From NCBI GenBank assembly GCA_964496695.1, contig CAZCBE010000018.1:1-64000 (forward strand): a stretch of 64,000 nucleotides of DNA, given 5' to 3'. Made by a program: the position numbers and the translations under genes. This DNA is from SXTU01 sp964496695 (lineage in GTDB: Bacteria; Verrucomicrobiota; Verrucomicrobiia; Limisphaerales; SXTU01). This document shows, one piece after another, positions 8,937-18,700 of the stretch. The notes under the pieces were generated by a model that saw nothing but the letters and a program-made list of their open reading frames with translations, ran no database searches and was not told the DNA's origin. How positions within the stretch are numbered: the stretch's first letter is position 1; each line of letters opens with the position of its first letter.

Positions 8937-11714
8937 TCAATTCACCTTGAAAACCTTCATGACCTCATCGCCGAGGTGATTGATGACTTTGACGGCGATG
9001 CGGCCGGACTCGGGTTTCTCGAAGGCCCGTGAGGTGTCGCTGTTAAGCGTGGCCCAGGCTTCGGCGTTGATCTCGGATTTCAACGTGGTTTTCAGCGCGC
9101 TGTAGGGATCGTTCGCGCCGAGGAAGTAGGCGTGGCGGACGAAAAAGCTTTCTTCGTTGTAGTCCGTGTCGATGAACCAGCAGGCGATGCCGTCAGCGCC
9201 GTCGCTGATGACTTCGCCGGTTTGGGGTTTGAAGACGTCCACGCCGTTTACTTTGACGCGAAGCTTTCCGTCGGGTTCGGGGAGGAGGGTGATGTCCGGC
9301 TCGCCGAAGATGACGAAGAGGTTGCCTTTGCCGGTATTCTTGAGGTCCTCGGCCATGTGGAGGTCGGCGTTCATGCGGGCCTTGAGCACGGGGATGCGGC
9401 CCAGCTTGCTGAACTCCGTGGCGTGCGCCTCGTAGTTGAAAGCGCAGGCGATCAGCACGTCAAAGCCGGCGTCGCCGCACTCGCGGGCGGCTTCCACCAG
9501 ATCGGCGCGCTGCACGGTGCCGAACTCGGGCCCGATGAAGATGCCGGCGCGCTTTTCCACGTCGCCTTCGAGGTAGCGTCCCTCGGCGCAGACGCGGCCC
9601 TCGCCGGGCCAAGGCGCCAGCGCGGTGAAGGTGATGCGGTCCTCCTTGTGCGCCTGCTGCACCCCGGCGGTCTTGAGGTTCTCCAGGATCATCTGGGGGA
9701 AGGACTGCTTAGCTCCGTATTCAGAGGCGTCTTCCTTCAGGGTGTCGATCAATTCATCGTCCTCATCCACGCCGAGCACGCGGTGGGGACTGAGGCTCTC
9801 CACGGTGAAGGGACCGGCCACGCGGACCTTCTTCTTGTCGTCGTAAGGCTTGTCGTAGAGGTATTCAAACTCCGCCTTGGCGGCGATGGACTTGTCGATC
9901 TCCTGCTGCCGGGCGATGCGGGCCTGCCACCAGTCGGCGTGCAACTTCTTCGCCGCGTCCGGCCACTGGGCATCGGCCTCGCGCGGAATCTCCCACTCCT
10001 GCCAGGTCTTCTTGAGCGCGGCGTTCAGCTTCCCGCGCAACGGCTCCAGCTTCGCCTGCGACTGCTCCCAGATGACATCGATCTCTGCGTTGTTGGCGAT
10101 GGACTTGAGGGTGATGTGCGGCACGCGCTCATAGACGAAGCCGTGGCGGATGTTCCCCTGCACAGGCTGCGAACTCGGCGCGGTGCGGGTGACTTCGGCT
10201 TCCTTGAGCTGGCCATCGCGGGAATCGGCCAGCAGGTAAAAGGGATAACGCGCGCCCATGATGCGGGCACGGGCCAGCGCCAGCGCCACGCGCGAGGTGT
10301 CAATCGTGATCCAGCGCCGGCCCCATTGCTCGGCGACGGTGGCGGTGGTGCCGGAACCGCAGGTCGGGTCGAGCACGAGGTCGCCGGGGTCGGTGGCCAT
10401 GAGGATGCAACGCTCGACTACTTTCTTGTTCGTTTGCACGACATACACCTTCTCCTCAGTAAACGCGCCTGACTGAGCCATCCAAATCTCATTGATTGGA
10501 GTGACCGGAAAGTCATCGATGAAGCGCACATACGCCAATGAGCTTCGCGTCGGATAGCCCAGCCTCCACGCCCGCCCAAGTCGGTCCAGTCCGGCTCGAT
10601 TGGTCTTCCAGTGGCCCTTGCCAAGTCGGAACGTGATTCCATCGTGAACGTAATCGAAGGTCGTTGTAGGTCCTCCACTCTGAGAAGCGAGTGGACTATG
10701 CCTGTAAACCTTAACTTTCAGGGCGCTTTGATCCTGCTCTCGTTCTTCAGCGTTCATGACACGGCGAGCGTAATCGGCGGTTTGAACGCGAGTGTATCGA
10801 TTACCAATATCCTGTTCTAAACCGCTTTCGGTGAAGAGAGGACGAAACTTAATCTGCGTCTTATTTTTCGCGTAGAACAGCACGTAGCTAACTGTTCCCC
10901 CAAGGAGATCGCCCGCCGCCATCGCAGTGGTGCGGACTAGAATTTGAGTCACGGAGTTTACCTCCCCAAACACCTCGTCCATCAGCGCCCGGACGCGGTG
11001 GACATTTTCATCGCCGATCTGCACGAAAATGGAGCCGGAATCGGTGAGGAGATCGCGGGCGACGGTGAGCCGGTCGCGCAGGTAGGTGAGGTAGCTGTGG
11101 ATGCCGTCGCGCCAGGTGTCGCGGAAGGCTTTGACCTGCTCGGGCTCGCGGGTGATGTGGCCGGCGTTGCCGTCCTTCACGTCGCGGCTGGTGGTGGACC
11201 ACTGGAAGTTGCTGTTGAACTTGATGCCGTAGGGCGGGTCGAAGTAGATGCACTGCACCCGCCCGCGCAGGCCCTCGCGCTCGGCCAGGCTGGCCATGAC
11301 CTGGAGGGAGTCGCCGAGGATCATGCGGTTGGACCAGTTCTGGTCGTGGGCGTAGAACTCGGTCTTGTCCGCGCCCTTGGGGATGCCGTTGAAGTCGTAG
11401 AACAGGTCGAACTGCGTGTCGGGGGCCGTGCTTTTGGACTGCCGGAGTAAGTCGTCGATGAGCGCCTTTGGATGCACTTTTTCTTGGATGTAGAGCGGTG
11501 GGGCGTGGACGACGAGGTCGCTCCAGTCCTGCTCATCCTTCCCGCGCCAGACGAGCTGGGGATCGAGATCGGTGTTGCGCGGGTAGCGGAGGGTCTTGGG
11601 CGTCTTCTGAGATTCTTCCAGCACGGACTGGTGCTCGGCGCTGGGGATGTTCTTCCGCTTGGCGTCCTCGTGCCTGAGCGTTTCGACGGATTTGGCGGTG
11701 GGTGCTTTGGCCAT
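8937..11714 (-). CDS. Type III-like (Mod, beta-class) site-specific DNA methyltransferase (925 aa)
   Basis: An amino-type (N6-adenine or N4-cytosine) DNA methyltransferase. The catalytic motif DPPY (159-162) precedes the AdoMet motif DPTCGSGT (449-456), which is the permuted beta-class order of type III Mod subunits. The roughly 270 residues between them should hold the target-recognition domain, and they are encoded by visibly AT-richer DNA (10454-10964). After the methylase core there is a long C-terminal extension (about 480-925) without a recognised motif, so the protein is larger than the usual 550-700 residue Mod. ATG at 11714 is 24 nt from the upstream helicase stop. It would protect host DNA and set the specificity of the Res protein two genes upstream (established for type III systems; inferred here). 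Confidence 0.9.
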   Translation of the reverse strand: MAKAPTAKSVETLRHEDAKRKNIPSAEHQSVLEESQKTPKTLRYPRNTDLDPQLVWRGKDEQDWSDLVVHAPPLYIQEKVHPKALIDDLLRQSKSTAPDTQFDLFYDFNGIPKGADKTEFYAHDQNWSNRMILGDSLQVMASLAEREGLRGRVQCIYFDPPYGIKFNSNFQWSTTSRDVKDGNAGHITREPEQVKAFRDTWRDGIHSYLTYLRDRLTVARDLLTDSGSIFVQIGDENVHRVRALMDEVFGEVNSVTQILVRTTAMAAGDLLGGTVSYVLFYAKNKTQIKFRPLFTESGLEQDIGNRYTRVQTADYARRVMNAEEREQDQSALKVKVYRHSPLASQSGGPTTTFDYVHDGITFRLGKGHWKTNRAGLDRLGRAWRLGYPTRSSLAYVRFIDDFPVTPINEIWMAQSGAFTEEKVYVVQTNKKVVERCILMATDPGDLVLDPTCGSGTTATVAEQWGRRWITIDTSRVALALARARIMGARYPFYLLADSRDGQLKEAEVTRTAPSSQPVQGNIRHGFVYERVPHITLKSIANNAEIDVIWEQSQAKLEPLRGKLNAALKKTWQEWEIPREADAQWPDAAKKLHADWWQARIARQQEIDKSIAAKAEFEYLYDKPYDDKKKVRVAGPFTVESLSPHRVLGVDEDDELIDTLKEDASEYGAKQSFPQMILENLKTAGVQQAHKEDRITFTALAPWPGEGRVCAEGRYLEGDVEKRAGIFIGPEFGTVQRADLVEAARECGDAGFDVLIACAFNYEAHATEFSKLGRIPVLKARMNADLHMAEDLKNTGKGNLFVIFGEPDITLLPEPDGKLRVKVNGVDVFKPQTGEVISDGADGIACWFIDTDYNEESFFVRHAYFLGANDPYSALKTTLKSEINAEAWATLNSDTSRAFEKPESGRIAVKVINHLGDEVMKVFKVN

Positions 11715-11738
11715 GAAATTATGTTAGTTCACTCGCAT

Positions 11739-14700
11739 TCATGCAGCCGGGGTTTCTTTGAGGATCACGGACTGAATCAGCCGCAGGATTTCCTGAGATG
11801 AGATTCCACCCTCGGGGGTATCCTCCGTGACAATGAGAGTGCCATTGACACCGCCGCCTTCCTGATATGGAAGAATTTGATTTTTGCGATACCAGACCTG
11901 CTTCGAATCCCAGCGACGACGATAGGCGGCGTCGCGCAACATGCCGCAATGTTCCCAGTAGTAGGTGACGCCGGCATCGTCATCCTCGATGGTGAAATCG
12001 GGATACTTGGCCAAACCACCGATCTCCAGCGGGTGCTCGTAATGGTAAGTTACATTTTTGGCGTGGAGCAGATTGGCAATGATCACCTCAGACTTCGACC
12101 GCACAGCTTCGCCCCGGCTGGTGTTGTGAATGAGACGTTCTTCAAGGAATGAATCGCCCACCTTCACGGGCTTGGGCGGCCCGAAGAGATTGGTGAGGCG
12201 AGTGGCGGCCGCAGAGAAGCGCTCGGAGCTGAGTTTCTGGAGGTCCGTGGCGGAACCCTGATGGAGAACCACAACCCTTTTCTTCTGGCGCGTGAGAGCG
12301 GTGTAGAGCAGCTCGCGCGTGAGCATGAGCGGGGAGCGGGGCAGGACGAGGAACACGACGTCGAATTCGCTGCCTTGGGCCTTGTGGACGGTGAGTGCGT
12401 AGGCGAGTTCCAAGCTGGCTTCGCCTTCCTCGCTAAAGTCCGAGTTCCAGAACTTGAAGACCTGACCGGTCTGGGTGGAAAACTCGATTTCAAGGGAGTC
12501 GGGGAACCAATTTTTCGCCTGGGTGCGGCGATGACCGACGACCATGCCAATCTCTCCGTTGGCGAGGTATCCTTTATCCTCCGGCTTGGGATAGATGCGC
12601 CCCGGCCAGACGGACCAGTTGCGGTTGTTGATGACTTTGTCGCCGTAAATGATCTGTGCTTCGCCCATGGGCTTGGGGATGCTCCGGTATTTGCCCGGAT
12701 TGCGGGCTGCATCGATCTGCTGGCCCTTGTAGCGGACGTGGATCATGCGGTTAAGCGGGTCCACTCCCCACGGTTTCTGGCGGACGGGACTGAGAATCTG
12801 CCACGCCTCCGCCTGCTTACCGGAGCTGGGGCGGTCTTTATAGGCGACGTTGAACCAGGCGGAGCCTTTGTCGTCGAGCTGGGCACCGAGGCTCCGCGCA
12901 AAAGATTGCCACTCCGCTTTGTCGGGAGCGAAGCCGAGATTCTCAGCGATGACCTGGGGCAGAGCCTTTTCCAACTCGTCAGGCGTTTCCCACTGGATGA
13001 AGCGGATGTGGTCGCTGCTGCGGTGACCGGCGAGGATTTCAAAGACTTGATCGTCGCCCGGCGCGGTGCCGGCTCCGCCGAACCACGCGGCCAGCAGAAG
13101 ATCGTCACGTTCACCGGCCCCTTGGCGGCGAGGAACGGTGAGTTCGGCAAAGGCGGTGCCGACGCGGGGAAAGCGAGTCTCGATGTCTGGTGGAGTGAGG
13201 TGGGCGATGATGTCCACGAAAGGGCGGCCTGCACCAATTGGCGGAAGCTGTCGTGAGTCGCCGACGAAGATCAGGCGATTCACGCCGCTGAGGGCTTCCA
13301 GCAGCGCGGCCATCATTTCCTCGGTGAGCATGGAGCACTCGTCCACGATGACCGTGCGAGCGCCTTTATCTCCAGTCTCACCTGTGAGGCGGTAGCGTTG
13401 CGTGTTGCCATCGTAGCGTTTGGAACGACTAAGAAATTGAGCAAGGGTGTATGCTTCGTAATTCGAGATGCCCGCTTGTTTCGCGACGGCTTCCATGCGG
13501 ACGCGGGCTTTGCCAGTGGGTGCCAGGAGAAGAATGCCATCACCATGCACTTCCGGGCGGTGGCAGAGCACGGAGAGGAGAGTGGTTTTGCCAGTGCCGG
13601 CGGAACCGATCAGGACGCTAAAACGGGAGGTGGCAATTTCGGCGAGGGCTGCAGCCTTTTCCAACCGAGCACGTTCTTCCTTCTCGCGCTCCTCTCCGGC
13701 GGCCGGCAGAGGTCCCAGACGGGTGTCGAGTTCGGCACGCCAATCGACCGTGACATCGTGGCGCGGTGGCTTGGACCGCTTGGTCACGGTGTCGCGGATC
13801 TTCTCACCCACCGCAGCAAAGCGGTCCAACTGATAAGCGGGGCGTTTGTCCGCCATGCGGATGAGGAGGATCACGCCATCAAATTGCTCCTCCTCCGCCA
13901 CAGCGAGCAGGTCGGCAGTGACTTCGGTCCGCTCTTCCTTCTGACCTTCTTCACGACGGCGGAGCGCGGTAATGATGTCTTCACGAGCGCGGAGCGTATT
14001 ACCCTGGGCGGCGGCATCCTCAAGTTCGCGAATCGTGAGGGCACGCAGGCGGCGGGCGTCCACGGCGGTTTTGACGAGGGTTGGGTCCGGAATGGGAAAA
14101 CGCTCCCGGACGAAGCTCGTCGGGAACAGTCCACGGTCCACCGTCCCAATCGCAACGGGAGTCGGTGTCAGGCGTGTGGCCTCGTAGATGAGGTAGGCAT
14201 TCTGGAGAAAAGCGGAATCCGGAACGTCAACGCCGCCTTTGGCTCGCTGCTCGGAAACGGCAAGGAATCCGGCTTGCTCGACAGTCAGGTCAATACGGCT
14301 CAGGAGTTCGAGGAAGCTGCGCCGCTCCTTGTCCATGCGCTTCCATGCTTTGGCGATGGTGCTGTCAATGTGGAGGGCGAGTTCCTTGGGCAGATTCTTG
14401 GCTGGATCTTGCAGGGCGGCGTCCCAAGCGGGCCAAGGGTTGCCATCGTCGCCAACCTTCTCAGCGAGCGCCTGGGCGATAAAGTTGCCCATGGGAATGC
14501 CGGTGGCGGACAGCACAGCGCCCAAGCCGGGAAACGGACCGCGCTTTGTCCAGAGGCGGCCGAGTTCACGGTCAATCCATTGCTCCTGTTTACGAGTAGC
14601 AACATTGAACAATTCTGCCGCCCGGAGCAACGCGGCCCGGCAGGCGAGCAAGGCACTGATGGCCGCATCGTGGCCGACATGCTCGGTCGCGTAGGAGAAC

Positions 14701-15557
14701 TCGTCGAAACGTTCCTCGGGAGCGAAAGCGACGACCTCAGCCGTGTCGAAGGCACGGCCATCTTCAGACTTTTCGAGGGCCTCGTGATACGGCATGAGGA
14801 ATCCATCCAAGAAACCCGGGCGAATCGAGTGAATGACCATGCGCTCCCAAAGGAGGCTACGCAACTTCTCCCCCGGCGGGCTGTGATATTCGTATTCGGT
14901 CAGGCTGCCGATGCTCCTCACCCGCCCGACGCCGATGATTACACGCCGTCCAGTGTCTTCCACCAACGGAACCTGCTTGGCGTAGAAGAACACGAGCGAC
15001 TCTTCTGGGCGGACATGGTTCCAGAAGCAATCTAGCAGCGTGCGGTGATTGCGATGGTCTTGGAGCCAGTTGGTGTCGAACCCGAGCACATCCTTGGAGG
15101 GCTCGTATGCTGGATTGACTTCCTGAAGTGGGAATCGATCCACCAGACCTGAGGATTTCACTTCGGGATCGCCGAACACGAAATTCTTCATCATCCACCG
15201 GAACGGGAGCGCGGCTGCGCCATAGGCGGGGTAGTGCAGCGAGGTCGGCTTGAAATGGGCGTGGGTCTCGTTTGATTGCTTGACGTAGGGATGCTCGTGG
15301 GTGCGAGTGAACGCGAAGTCGGCCATGAAGGTGGCTCGCTCTTTCACGCAAGGCGGAAACTGCTGGGCATCAAGATCCCTGATTGATTTGCCAGCGACCG
15401 CGGCCTCGGCGTGCTCGTCCTTGCTGTTGAAAATGTTCTTCAGCTTGAGGCACGACGTATTACGAGCCGGGAATTGGCAGACTGATCCATTCCAACCGGC
15501 GTCATGCCACGGGACACGAATCGAAATATGCCGCAGTGGAAAAGAACCAGGCTTCAT
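11739..15557 (-). CDS. RecD-like SF1B helicase with C-terminal PD-(D/E)XK-like nuclease domain (1272 aa)
   Basis: The middle to C-terminal half is a RecD/AAA_30-type SF1B helicase: Walker A IGSAGTGKTTLL, a lysine/arginine-rich motif Ia LLLAPTGKARVRM, motif II VIVDECSMLTEEM, motif III FVGDSRQLPPIGAGRPF and the UvrD_C_2 block LTVHKAQGSEFDVVFLV followed by LLYTALTRQKK. Residues 1138-1240 look like a restriction-nuclease fold: E1157 (SEVII), D1187 (YPDFTI) and E1202 in YYWEHCGM, then a basic tyrosine-rich segment. This is a pattern seen in helicase-associated PD-(D/E)XK modules. The first ~450 residues are unassigned. The gene lies between res and mod and overlaps the res stop by ATGA (15554-15557). 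A gene inserted between mod and res is unusual for a classic type III system. Confidence 0.82.
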   Translation of the reverse strand: MKPGSFPLRHISIRVPWHDAGWNGSVCQFPARNTSCLKLKNIFNSKDEHAEAAVAGKSIRDLDAQQFPPCVKERATFMADFAFTRTHEHPYVKQSNETHAHFKPTSLHYPAYGAAALPFRWMMKNFVFGDPEVKSSGLVDRFPLQEVNPAYEPSKDVLGFDTNWLQDHRNHRTLLDCFWNHVRPEESLVFFYAKQVPLVEDTGRRVIIGVGRVRSIGSLTEYEYHSPPGEKLRSLLWERMVIHSIRPGFLDGFLMPYHEALEKSEDGRAFDTAEVVAFAPEERFDEFSYATEHVGHDAAISALLACRAALLRAAELFNVATRKQEQWIDRELGRLWTKRGPFPGLGAVLSATGIPMGNFIAQALAEKVGDDGNPWPAWDAALQDPAKNLPKELALHIDSTIAKAWKRMDKERRSFLELLSRIDLTVEQAGFLAVSEQRAKGGVDVPDSAFLQNAYLIYEATRLTPTPVAIGTVDRGLFPTSFVRERFPIPDPTLVKTAVDARRLRALTIRELEDAAAQGNTLRAREDIITALRRREEGQKEERTEVTADLLAVAEEEQFDGVILLIRMADKRPAYQLDRFAAVGEKIRDTVTKRSKPPRHDVTVDWRAELDTRLGPLPAAGEEREKEERARLEKAAALAEIATSRFSVLIGSAGTGKTTLLSVLCHRPEVHGDGILLLAPTGKARVRMEAVAKQAGISNYEAYTLAQFLSRSKRYDGNTQRYRLTGETGDKGARTVIVDECSMLTEEMMAALLEALSGVNRLIFVGDSRQLPPIGAGRPFVDIIAHLTPPDIETRFPRVGTAFAELTVPRRQGAGERDDLLLAAWFGGAGTAPGDDQVFEILAGHRSSDHIRFIQWETPDELEKALPQVIAENLGFAPDKAEWQSFARSLGAQLDDKGSAWFNVAYKDRPSSGKQAEAWQILSPVRQKPWGVDPLNRMIHVRYKGQQIDAARNPGKYRSIPKPMGEAQIIYGDKVINNRNWSVWPGRIYPKPEDKGYLANGEIGMVVGHRRTQAKNWFPDSLEIEFSTQTGQVFKFWNSDFSEEGEASLELAYALTVHKAQGSEFDVVFLVLPRSPLMLTRELLYTALTRQKKRVVVLHQGSATDLQKLSSERFSAAATRLTNLFGPPKPVKVGDSFLEERLIHNTSRGEAVRSKSEVIIANLLHAKNVTYHYEHPLEIGGLAKYPDFTIEDDDAGVTYYWEHCGMLRDAAYRRRWDSKQVWYRKNQILPYQEGGGVNGTLIVTEDTPEGGISSQEILRLIQSVILKETPAA

Positions 15558-18500
15558 GCGATTTTCTCCTCCGGCTTGCTTGCCTGGGCAGAAGCCGTCG
15601 CAGTGCCAATCATTGTGTCAAACTGGCATGCAACCTTGGCCTTGAAGTCGGACTCGATCTCGTAAATGTCGCAGAACTCGGCGAAAGCCCAGCGGCCATA
15701 AGTGCGGAGGTGATTCACGCCGGGCACCCAGTAGGTTTGCATGGTGGACGCCTTTTCCTTCGCATCCTCGCGACGGTAACCTTTGATTTCGGTAATGAGG
15801 TGAAGGAGGTCAGGGGAACCGTCCGGCCTAGCTGGCCGGCCGTCATCCACTAGGACGATGAAGTCGGGCAGGTATTTACGCATCTCGGAGGCGTAGCGAT
15901 AGGGAACTTCGAGGCCGAGATTGTGATTCTTGACGTAGGCGACGACTTTCGGGTGCGCCTCCGCCACCCGGCAGAACTCAGCCTCCCACTCGCTATCGAA
16001 CACTACCCAGTTGACGTGGCTCTTGGGCGGCGGCCCCTTGGTGTCCCAGCGGTCGGGCCTGGAGGTGTTGAACCGCACGTGCCGGGTGGAGCCAGTGGGA
16101 TTGTATGGGTCGAGGAGAGCCTTGATCGGACGTCCGCCCACGAAGGCGCGGGTGATGCCCTGCGTGATGCGTTCGCAGGCGATATCGGCGAGTTCCTGAT
16201 ACATGAGCAGCGCTGGATAGGTGCTGCCCTTGCACTGGAGACAGGCGTCGAGCCACTGCTTGGTGACCCGCTTGAGCTGGCCGAACAGGTGAAGCGGCGG
16301 GGGCTCACCGGGATCACGGAACTTGGTATAGAGCAAGCGGTGGGTCAGGTTGAAGAGCAGGCTGGAAGGGCGCATGTCGCCCAGATGTTCCAAGTTGAGG
16401 TTCACCGTGGCTCCGATGATACCCGAGTTCTGCGTGATGGACGGGCCGACGAGTTCAGGGGTCAGGACGAGGATGGAGTCATCGTCGAACTTTGCTTCGA
16501 TGCGCTCTTCGGGGAGTTCCACGCGGTAGCCTTCGACCCGGGGGAAGCGGATTTCGAGGTGGTCGCGCTCGGGGCAGATGGCTTTGACCTGAACAGTGGG
16601 ACGCGGCGGTTTCGGCGGCGCGATAACCGGCTTGGCCGTGAAGTCGAACGGGATGCCGAGGACATCGGCATACTCGACATTGAAAAGACTGGAATCGTTG
16701 AGGTCGTAGGACAAGCGGCGCAACGCGCGGCCGATGACCTGCTCGCACAGAAGCTGAGTGCCGAAAGCGCGCACGCCCAGAACGTGGGTGACGTTGTTGG
16801 CATCCCAGCCCTCGGTGAGCATGGAGACGGACACGACACAGCGGATGCCGGCGCCGAGCTGACCTTCCTTCCCGACCGTGTTCATGACCTCACGGAGCAG
16901 ATCCTGGTCGGTCAGGTTGTCAGCGGCATGGGCGTCCTTCTTCCGCTCGATGATGTCGCGGCGGAACCGCTCGATTTCATCCGTAGCCATGGTGCGGAAG
17001 TTGTCATCGAGGGCTTCACCAGATTCGAGCTGCTCGCTGTCGATGAGGAGCGTGTTCGGGCGTGGGAGCGGGTTGCCGGTGGTTTCGTCAAAGTTACGGA
17101 AGAGCGCGAGGCGGCCATTCACCAGTGAGGAGGTGCCGTTCTCGTGTTTCTGGTGAAAGCCGGAGATGTAGTCATAGACCAGCTTCGACGTGGCGGTGTT
17201 ATTGCAGACGACAATGAAGCACGGCGGCACGTGGTTGCCCTCCGCCTCCCAAAGCTTGAAGGTCTTTTCATAGTGGCCATAGAGGGCTTCGAGCGCGGTC
17301 TTGAGCAGGGTGGGCAGCTTGAGTGGGTCGAGTTCTTCACCTGCCCCCCGCCCCTTCTTCGGCATCTTCGTGCGGATGTGCTTCCAGAGATCCCGAAACA
17401 TCGGCATCTCGTCGTCGGACGCGCCCGGCAGGTTCTGCGCGACCGGCACGCGCGGGAGCTTCACGATGCCGCACTCGATGGCATCCATGAGCGAGAAGTC
17501 GCTCATGGTCCAAGGAAAAAGCGTGCCCTCGACATAACCGGAGCCGCTCAAGAAGAAAGGTGTGGCGGAAAGATCCATGACGCGGGTGACGCCAAGCTTC
17601 CGGTTCACGGATTCCAAACCTGAAATCCAAACCCGAGCGGCCTCGTTGTCCTTCTTGGCACGCGCCTTGGCGTCTTTGAGTTCATCGCCGGTGAGTTTGT
17701 TGCCCTGTTCGTCAGTGAACTCTGCGTCATCGGCCGGTTTCTCTCGATAGCAGTGATGCGCCTCGTCGTTGATCACGAGCACGTTTTTCATGCCCATGAG
17801 GTCAGGCATGACGCGCTGGAGCATCTGCCCTTCGGTTTCGAGAGTCGTCGGTGCGTCGCCGGTCCGACCTTGGAGGAGCTGGCGTCCACCCTTGGAGAGG
17901 TCGATGCGCTCGCGCAGCATGAAGGCGTGGTAGTTCGTCACGAGGATCTTGGCGCGGTTCACGTCTTCGAGCATGTCTTGGGGGACTAGCTCACGGCTGG
18001 CGTAGTAGCTGTCGGGATCGTTCGGCTGTAGGACCCGCAAACGGTCCTTGATGGTCAGGCCGGGCGAAACGACCAGAAAGCCTCGGGTGAAGTGCTTGCT
18101 GCCAGGCCGGCGCACCGCGTTGATCGTCTGCCAGGCGATGAGCATGGCCATCACGGTCGTCTTGCCTGCGCCGGTGGCGAGCTTGAGCGCAAGGCGCATC
18201 AATTCAGGGTTGGCATCCTTGTTCGCACCGTGGAGATATTCCAGGATGCGATTGCCGGCGGCGGAGTGAGGCGCGACTTCCGCCAGCCAGATGGCGGTTT
18301 CAACCGCTTCAACTTGACAGAAAAATGGGCGGACACCGCTGAACTTGTGATGCCGCCAGTGCTGAAGCAGACGTTGCGTCTCGGGGGTGACCTGCCAATG
18401 GCTCGGGCTGGGTAGATTCCGCCACGCGGCTACGTAACCCCGCACCTCGTTGATGATGGAGGTCTGATCATACTGCTGCGCCTTGGTGGAGAGGCCCTGG

Positions 18501-18700
18501 CCCTCGTCGAAGACAATCTCCTCTTGCGCAACCGAACGCTTGCGTTTCTTCGGCTTCGGGATCGGGGTGATGAACTTTGCCTTGCGGCGGAACTCCTCAA
18601 GCTTCTGCGTTGGCTGACCGTCACCGTCCAGCTCCCAGTGCCGTTGCGGGCATTCGTAGGGGGAGTTGAGGATGGGCTGGTCGAAGAAGGGATTGGACAT
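15554..18700 (-). CDS. Type III-like restriction subunit: SF2 helicase with PD-(D/E)XK nuclease (BPTD_3080-like, 1048 aa)
   Basis: This is a Res-type ATP-dependent restriction enzyme. The N-terminus MSNPFFDQPILNSPYECPQR is typical of the family NCBI calls BPTD_3080 restriction endonuclease (recognised from memory). Helicase motifs: ATGAGKT near 176-182, DEAH at about 312-315, DLSATPFF, and motif VI QVIGRALRR. The C-terminus carries LPDF with D946 and EIK with E971/K973, a complete PD-(D/E)XK catalytic set. ATG at 18700 is preferred over an upstream GTG/ATG because the family starts there. It is the first gene of the operon and should be cut-competent together with the Mod encoded two genes later (inference from type III biology). 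Confidence 0.88.
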   Translation of the reverse strand: MSNPFFDQPILNSPYECPQRHWELDGDGQPTQKLEEFRRKAKFITPIPKPKKRKRSVAQEEIVFDEGQGLSTKAQQYDQTSIINEVRGYVAAWRNLPSPSHWQVTPETQRLLQHWRHHKFSGVRPFFCQVEAVETAIWLAEVAPHSAAGNRILEYLHGANKDANPELMRLALKLATGAGKTTVMAMLIAWQTINAVRRPGSKHFTRGFLVVSPGLTIKDRLRVLQPNDPDSYYASRELVPQDMLEDVNRAKILVTNYHAFMLRERIDLSKGGRQLLQGRTGDAPTTLETEGQMLQRVMPDLMGMKNVLVINDEAHHCYREKPADDAEFTDEQGNKLTGDELKDAKARAKKDNEAARVWISGLESVNRKLGVTRVMDLSATPFFLSGSGYVEGTLFPWTMSDFSLMDAIECGIVKLPRVPVAQNLPGASDDEMPMFRDLWKHIRTKMPKKGRGAGEELDPLKLPTLLKTALEALYGHYEKTFKLWEAEGNHVPPCFIVVCNNTATSKLVYDYISGFHQKHENGTSSLVNGRLALFRNFDETTGNPLPRPNTLLIDSEQLESGEALDDNFRTMATDEIERFRRDIIERKKDAHAADNLTDQDLLREVMNTVGKEGQLGAGIRCVVSVSMLTEGWDANNVTHVLGVRAFGTQLLCEQVIGRALRRLSYDLNDSSLFNVEYADVLGIPFDFTAKPVIAPPKPPRPTVQVKAICPERDHLEIRFPRVEGYRVELPEERIEAKFDDDSILVLTPELVGPSITQNSGIIGATVNLNLEHLGDMRPSSLLFNLTHRLLYTKFRDPGEPPPLHLFGQLKRVTKQWLDACLQCKGSTYPALLMYQELADIACERITQGITRAFVGGRPIKALLDPYNPTGSTRHVRFNTSRPDRWDTKGPPPKSHVNWVVFDSEWEAEFCRVAEAHPKVVAYVKNHNLGLEVPYRYASEMRKYLPDFIVLVDDGRPARPDGSPDLLHLITEIKGYRREDAKEKASTMQTYWVPGVNHLRTYGRWAFAEFCDIYEIESDFKAKVACQFDTMIGTATASAQASKPEEKIA

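Noticed and set aside
9132..10472. Long plus-strand open frame (446 codons)
   Set aside because: It is the antisense of the Mod gene, has low-complexity Val/Gly/Leu-rich composition and no motifs; a GC-rich shadow.
13398..15035. Long plus-strand open frame (545 codons)
   Set aside because: Antisense to the RecD-like helicase, which has complete motifs; no protein features in the antisense product.
322..18700. Assignment of the helicase operon to BREX or DISARM
   Set aside because: No PglZ-like phosphatase, BrxC/BrxL, DUF1998 (DrmB) or PLD (DrmC) protein is present.
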